Of a DNA stretch of 9,487 bases, positions 6,055 through 9,487 are shown piece after piece. The translations under genes were made by a program, and so were the position numbers. The stretch is from a bacterium BMS3Bbin07 (GTDB taxonomy: Bacteria > Nitrospirota > Thermodesulfovibrionia > Thermodesulfovibrionales > JdFR-85). The notes beneath the pieces were generated by a model, which did no database searches, had not been told where the DNA came from, and worked only from the letters and a program-made list of their open reading frames with translations. The DNA lies in assembly GCA_002898135.1 (NCBI GenBank), contig BDTQ01000149.1, forward strand, positions 1 to 9,487, in the 5' to 3' direction. Each line of letters begins with the position of its first letter. Position 1 is the stretch's first letter.

Positions 6055-7239
6055 ATGTTCAGGTTGCGTTTTCTTACAGCAGGAGAATCTCACGGAAAGG
6101 GGTTGACAGGCATTATTGAGGGTATTCCCGCAAATCTACAGATAACCCCTGATTATATAAACCGGCAACTCAGCAGAAGACAGGCCGGTTTTGGCCGTGG
6201 TGGCAGGATGAGGATAGAGTCGGACATGGTTGAGTTTATCTCCGGGATCAGGTGGGGGGTAACTATTGGATCACCTGTTGCCCTTTTTATTGAAAACCGG
6301 GACTGGAAAAACTGGCAGGAGGGGATGTCACCTCTTGCAGAAGAGAAGGGCTCTGTGCCGCCTGTTACAAGACCAAGACCTGGGCATGCCGACCTGCCTG
6401 GTGCAACCAAATATCATCAGGATGATATAAGGAACATCCTTGAGAGGTCTTCAGCACGAGAGACAGCCATAAGGGTAGCTATAGGTGCAATTGCCAGGAG
6501 ATTTCTTGAGGAGTTTGGCATAACTGTTGGAGGCTTTGTTACGGCCATAGGCAATGCATCCATGAGTATTGACCCGTCTGTTTTGAAAGAGGAGGACCTG
6601 AAGGCTTTATCCGGAAGTGCTGAGGATTCCGATGTGAGGTGTCCTGAGGATGATACAGCAATCCGGATGAAGGAGGCCATTGAGAAGGCAACAGGGGAGG
6701 GCTACTCCCTTGGGGGCACTTTCCTGGTACATGCTGTTGGTCTTCCGGTCGGCCTTGGCAGCCACATTCAGTGGGACAGGAGACTTGACGGCCGTCTTGC
6801 ACATGCCTTCATGGGTATTCAGGCCATAAAAGGTGTTGAAATCGGCAATGGATTTGAGCTTGCAGCGAGACCGGGTGCTGAGGTGATGGATGAGATATAT
6901 CCCTCTCCTGACACTGAGTCCCCCAAGTCTGTTCTCAGAAAAACTAATCATGCCGGCGGTATCGAAGGGGGGATTACAAACGGTATGCCTGTAGTAGTCA
7001 GGGCAGTCATGAAGCCGATCCCAACGCAACACAAACCCCTCAGGTCTGTTGATATTGTTACAGGTGAACCCTTTGAGGCCACCTACGAGAGGTCTGATGT
7101 CTGTGCAGTGCCGGCGGCCTCGGTAATTGGTGAGGCTGTTATGTCGCTGGTAATTGCAGATGCCCTTCTGGAGAAGTTCGGTGGTGACAGCATGGAGGAG
7201 ACAAAGAGAAACTACGAGAATTATCTGAAGAATATGTAG
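6055..7239 (+). CDS. aroC: chorismate synthase
   Basis: This cytoplasmic enzyme converts 5-enolpyruvylshikimate 3-phosphate to chorismate and phosphate, the last step of the common aromatic pathway, using reduced FMN. The signatures are clear: GESHGKG (10-16, with His13), RPGHADLPG (108-116, with His111), RSSARET (131-137), NHAGGIEGGITNG (298-310) and RSDVCAVPAASVIGE (346-360). At 394 residues it is a normal full-length form. ATG at 6055 follows AAAGGAGTGAT with ten bases from GGAG to the start. A four-codon frame with its own good AGGAG site (6018-6032) lies just upstream. Whether it reduces its own flavin cannot be told from the sequence. No clear promoter was found in the 289-bp spacer before it. 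Confidence 0.97.
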   Translation: MFRLRFLTAGESHGKGLTGIIEGIPANLQITPDYINRQLSRRQAGFGRGGRMRIESDMVEFISGIRWGVTIGSPVALFIENRDWKNWQEGMSPLAEEKGSVPPVTRPRPGHADLPGATKYHQDDIRNILERSSARETAIRVAIGAIARRFLEEFGITVGGFVTAIGNASMSIDPSVLKEEDLKALSGSAEDSDVRCPEDDTAIRMKEAIEKATGEGYSLGGTFLVHAVGLPVGLGSHIQWDRRLDGRLAHAFMGIQAIKGVEIGNGFELAARPGAEVMDEIYPSPDTESPKSVLRKTNHAGGIEGGITNGMPVVVRAVMKPIPTQHKPLRSVDIVTGEPFEATYERSDVCAVPAASVIGEAVMSLVIADALLEKFGGDSMEETKRNYENYLKNM

Positions 7240-7260
7240 TCAGAAGTTCAGGAGTAAATG

Positions 7261-7454
7261 GCTTCAAGACAAGAAACAGAAAGAAAATAGTTTAGTTTTA
7301 TAAATCTTGAATAATCTTGAAGTAATCTCGAGGCTAAAAAAGATTTTGAGCTTCACGATGCCTTCAAGATAGCTTCATGATAAGAAAGAGAAAAACCAGT
7401 TTTGTAAGTATTGCAGTAATCTCGAAGTAATCGTGAGGCAAGGAAAGGGTTTTG
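7261..7454. repeat. imperfect direct duplication built of 11-bp-phased ATCTTGAAG-like units
   Basis: The aroC-aroK spacer (7240-7477) contains two related blocks, 7261-7348 and 7372-7454, both running GCTTCA-GA-AAG, then AGTTTT, then TAATC-GA-G units, then TTTTG. Inside them a 9-base core close to ATCTTGAAG recurs every 10-11 bp: forward at 7304, 7314, 7325, 7419 and 7430, and reversed (CTTCAAGAT-like) at 7351, 7362 and 7373, plus a diverged reversed copy at 7262. Forward and reverse groups can pair: 7304-7334 with 7350-7381, or 7350-7370 with 7419-7439 (17 Watson-Crick pairs and one G-U out of 21). No coding potential is evident. Function unknown; candidates are a phased operator array, a leader RNA switch, or a decayed repeat. 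Confidence 0.7.
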
Positions 7455-7477
7455 TAAATTGAATTTCAGGTGAAAAG

Positions 7478-7990
7478 ATGAAAAACATTGTACTTGCTGG
7501 ATTTATGGGGACGGGTAAAACTGCTGTAGGCAGGGAGCTTGCCAACCGGCTTGGAATGAAGCTTGTCGAGCTTGATGAAGAGATAGAGAAGGCCGAGGGT
7601 TTGACGATCAATGAGATATTCAGCCGTTTTGGTGAGCGCTACTTCCGTGACAGGGAGACAGAGATCGTAAGAAAGTTTGCAGGGCAGGACAATGTAGTGA
7701 TCTCCACTGGCGGAGGGGTTGTCCTGAGAGAGGAAAACATGAAGGTCCTCAGGGAAAAGGGAGTGATTGTCTGTCTTAAAGCAACCCCTGAAACCATTTT
7801 GAAACGCACAAGCGCTTCCGGGGAGCGACCCCTCCTGAATGTAGACGATCCCCTGAAAAAGATAAGAGACCTCCTTGACTACAGACAACCCTTTTATGAA
7901 AAGGCGGATATCATAATTGAGACGGATTCCCTGTCACCTGCAGAGATTGCAGATGAGATCATACGGAAAATGAAGGAGCTGTCAGGATAG
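7478..7990 (+). CDS. aroK: shikimate kinase
   Basis: This 170-residue cytoplasmic P-loop enzyme phosphorylates shikimate at the 3-hydroxyl using ATP. Visible elements are Walker A GFMGTGKT (8-15), LDEEIE with Asp33 in the shikimate-binding position, FRDRE (56-60, Arg57), the STGGG turn (76-80), the lid RPLL (117-120) and YRQPFYEKAD (135-144). Length is normal. The usual D-x-D pattern reads E31-L-D33, so the first acidic residue, normally Asp near Mg2+, is Glu. ATG at 7478 follows AGGTGA. It is separated from aroC by the repeat spacer, and its stop codon abuts the start of the transporter gene. aroK is preferred over aroL only by convention. Confidence 0.95.
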   Translation: MKNIVLAGFMGTGKTAVGRELANRLGMKLVELDEEIEKAEGLTINEIFSRFGERYFRDRETEIVRKFAGQDNVVISTGGGVVLREENMKVLREKGVIVCLKATPETILKRTSASGERPLLNVDDPLKKIRDLLDYRQPFYEKADIIIETDSLSPAEIADEIIRKMKELSG

Positions 7991-9487
7991 ATGAAGAGGG
8001 AGCAGTGGAATAGCCAGTTTGGTTTTTTGCTTGCCGCAGTAGGCTCGGCAATAGGGCTTGGCAATATCTGGCGATTCAGCTATATGGCTTATAACTATGG
8101 TGGCGGTGCCTTCCTTATACCCTACTTTACTGCCCTCCTGACAGCGGGAATCCCTTTGTTGATACTGGAATTTGCCGTTGGACATGAGCGTATCGGATCA
8201 GCTCCCCTTGCCTATGCAAAAATAAGGAAGAATTGGGAATGGCTTGGCTGGTGGGCCGTGACGTTTGTGATGTTCGGTATTGTGCTTTATTACATGGTAA
8301 TAGTTGCCTGGTGCCTTAATTTCTTTTTCCTTTCCTTTAACCTCGGCTGGGGTAATGACCCTAACACCTTTTTCTTCAAGGATTTCCTTGCCGTAAGCAA
8401 ATCACCGTCAGAGATAGGACAGATAAGGACACCGATATTTTTTGCACTCCTCGTTATCTGGTTCATAAACTGGTTTATAGTCCACAGGGGCGTGCAACGG
8501 GGGATTGAGCTTGCAAACAGGATATTCATGCCCCTGCTCTTTGTGCTGACTGCGGTGCTCGTCTTCTGGTCTCTCACCCTTGAGGGGGCAATGTCCGGCG
8601 TTCGGGCATACCTGACTCCTGATTTTTCGAGACTCTCGGATCCGAGGGTATGGATCGATGCCTACAGTCAGATATTTTTTACCCTCAGCCTCGGTTTCGG
8701 GATCATGATAGCCTATGCGAGTTATCTCCCTGAAAAGGCAAATATTACCAGGTATGCATTGCTGACAGCGTTTATCAATAGTGGTTATTCATTATTTGCA
8801 GGGGTTGCGGTATTCTCTGTCCTTGGTTTTATGGCCACAACACAGGGTGAGCCCCTCTCCGGTGTCGTCTCACAGAGTATTGGTCTTGCCTTTGTTGCGT
8901 ATCCAAAGGCGGTCAGCCTTATGCCGGGAGGGAATATCTTCGGTGCGATCTTTTTTCTATGCCTTGTGGTTGCCGGCCTCTCCTCTTCCATCTCTATAAT
9001 TGAGGCATTCACATCAGCAATGGTTGATAAATTCGGTATCAGGCGAAAACGTCTTATAACTATTGTTTCCATACTGGGTTTCTGCGGATCTGTCATCTTT
9101 ACCACGCAGGCAGGGCTGCTGTGGCTCGATATAGTAGACCATTTCCTCACTCACTACGGACTGATTGTTGTGGGTATATTTGAATGTATACTCGTGGGCT
9201 GGTTCTTCAGGATAAAGGTTCTGAGACAGCATATCAACAGGATATCCACCATTAAGCTCGGTTTCTGGTGGGATATACTTATCAAATACTTTGTGCCCCT
9301 TGTGCTTGGAATAATACTCGTTGGAGACCTCTACACTGAACTCAGAAAGCCATATGGAGGATATACCTGGGCCTCGCTCATACTTATTGGCAGGGACTGG
9401 ATATTATTGACCCTTGTTGCCGCTTTTGTGATAGCATCAAGACCCTGGAAGACCGAACATAACAAGGCAGGGGGAAGAAGTAAACAT
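7991..9487 (+). CDS. neurotransmitter:sodium symporter (NSS/SNF) family transporter, 3' end outside window
   Basis: The frame is open for 499 codons from ATG at 7991 to the window edge. REQWNSQFGFLLAAVGSAIG (3-22) leading into LGNIWRFSY (23-31) is the typical NSS start, with the unwound TM1 motif, and GLSSS (329-333) matches the TM8 sodium-site serines. About twelve hydrophobic helices are visible, and the polar tail after W-K-T-E-H suggests the stop is close. Members take up amino acids or related solutes with Na+. The residues corresponding to the chloride site are Y45, Q227, T231, N263 and S267: serine at the last position, where LeuT has Glu290, predicts chloride dependence. It directly abuts aroK (no gap), with AAGGAG inside aroK 12 bases upstream and AGGA nearer, so it is probably co-transcribed. 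An aromatic amino acid substrate is suggested only by this context. Confidence 0.93.
   Translation, partial: MKREQWNSQFGFLLAAVGSAIGLGNIWRFSYMAYNYGGGAFLIPYFTALLTAGIPLLILEFAVGHERIGSAPLAYAKIRKNWEWLGWWAVTFVMFGIVLYYMVIVAWCLNFFFLSFNLGWGNDPNTFFFKDFLAVSKSPSEIGQIRTPIFFALLVIWFINWFIVHRGVQRGIELANRIFMPLLFVLTAVLVFWSLTLEGAMSGVRAYLTPDFSRLSDPRVWIDAYSQIFFTLSLGFGIMIAYASYLPEKANITRYALLTAFINSGYSLFAGVAVFSVLGFMATTQGEPLSGVVSQSIGLAFVAYPKAVSLMPGGNIFGAIFFLCLVVAGLSSSISIIEAFTSAMVDKFGIRRKRLITIVSILGFCGSVIFTTQAGLLWLDIVDHFLTHYGLIVVGIFECILVGWFFRIKVLRQHINRISTIKLGFWWDILIKYFVPLVLGIILVGDLYTELRKPYGGYTWASLILIGRDWILLTLVAAFVIASRPWKTEHNKAGGRSKH

Noticed and set aside
6153..7032. Long minus-strand open frames opposite aroC
   Set aside because: They lie wholly antisense to a clear chorismate synthase and show no family motifs.
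7258..7290. Ten-codon frame after aroC with an AGGAG site
   Set aside because: The site is only three bases from the ATG, the peptide has no recognisable features or aromatic codons, and it runs into the repeat block.
7377..7430. 17-codon frame inside the repeat spacer
   Set aside because: No ribosome binding site; its sequence follows from the repeats.
7261..7454. CRISPR array as an explanation of the aroC-aroK repeats
   Set aside because: Units are only 9-11 bp, occur in both orientations and have no unique spacers of CRISPR length.
8785..9232. Open frames on both strands overlapping the transporter gene
   Set aside because: The + strand transporter frame is continuous with NSS motifs throughout; the others are shadows.

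Overview
The window reads as a piece of chromosome from an anaerobic or facultatively respiring Gram-negative bacterium with menaquinone-type, multiheme-cytochrome respiration. The gene set (NrfD-family quinone module, Rieske protein, fused b6/subunit IV-type cytochrome b, multiheme cytochromes c) and moderate base composition fit Nitrospirota or a deltaproteobacterial-type lineage. That placement is inference; the window contains no rRNA or other phylogenetic marker. All supported genes lie on the + strand.

Layout. Positions 2-133 hold the C-terminal end of an OmpA/MotB-type protein. A 337-bp AT-rich spacer follows, with an 18-bp palindrome and a good sigma70-type promoter. Module 1 (471-3246) encodes a periplasmic tetraheme cytochrome c, a Tat-exported protein with four [4Fe-4S] clusters, and a roughly ten-helix NrfD/HybB/DsrP-family membrane protein. 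A weak terminator-like element and a perfect-consensus promoter (TTGACA, 18 bp, TATAAT) then start module 2 (3346-5765): Rieske protein, seven-helix cytochrome b, and a tail-anchored pentaheme cytochrome c that takes the place of cytochrome c1 or f. After a spacer with a perfect 16-bp hairpin come aroC (chorismate synthase), a 238-bp spacer full of 11-bp-phased repeats, aroK (shikimate kinase) and, directly abutting it, a neurotransmitter:sodium symporter-family transporter still open at the window's end.

How the genes fit together. Both respiratory modules should exchange electrons between the membrane quinone pool and periplasmic multiheme cytochromes. Module 1 resembles NrfBCD and DsrJOP in order and parts. 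Module 2 is a Rieske/cytochrome b quinol oxidase. No terminal reductase or oxidase is encoded beside either one. Several residues in module 2 depart from the canonical pattern: PQWY instead of PEWY, no heme c(i)-anchoring Cys, and a Rieske cluster loop lacking the usual Ser and Tyr. Together these suggest a low-potential, menaquinol-adapted complex. The aroC-aroK-transporter group is a separate biosynthetic unit. The most unexplained DNA is the repeat-built aroC-aroK spacer, which could form alternative hairpins.
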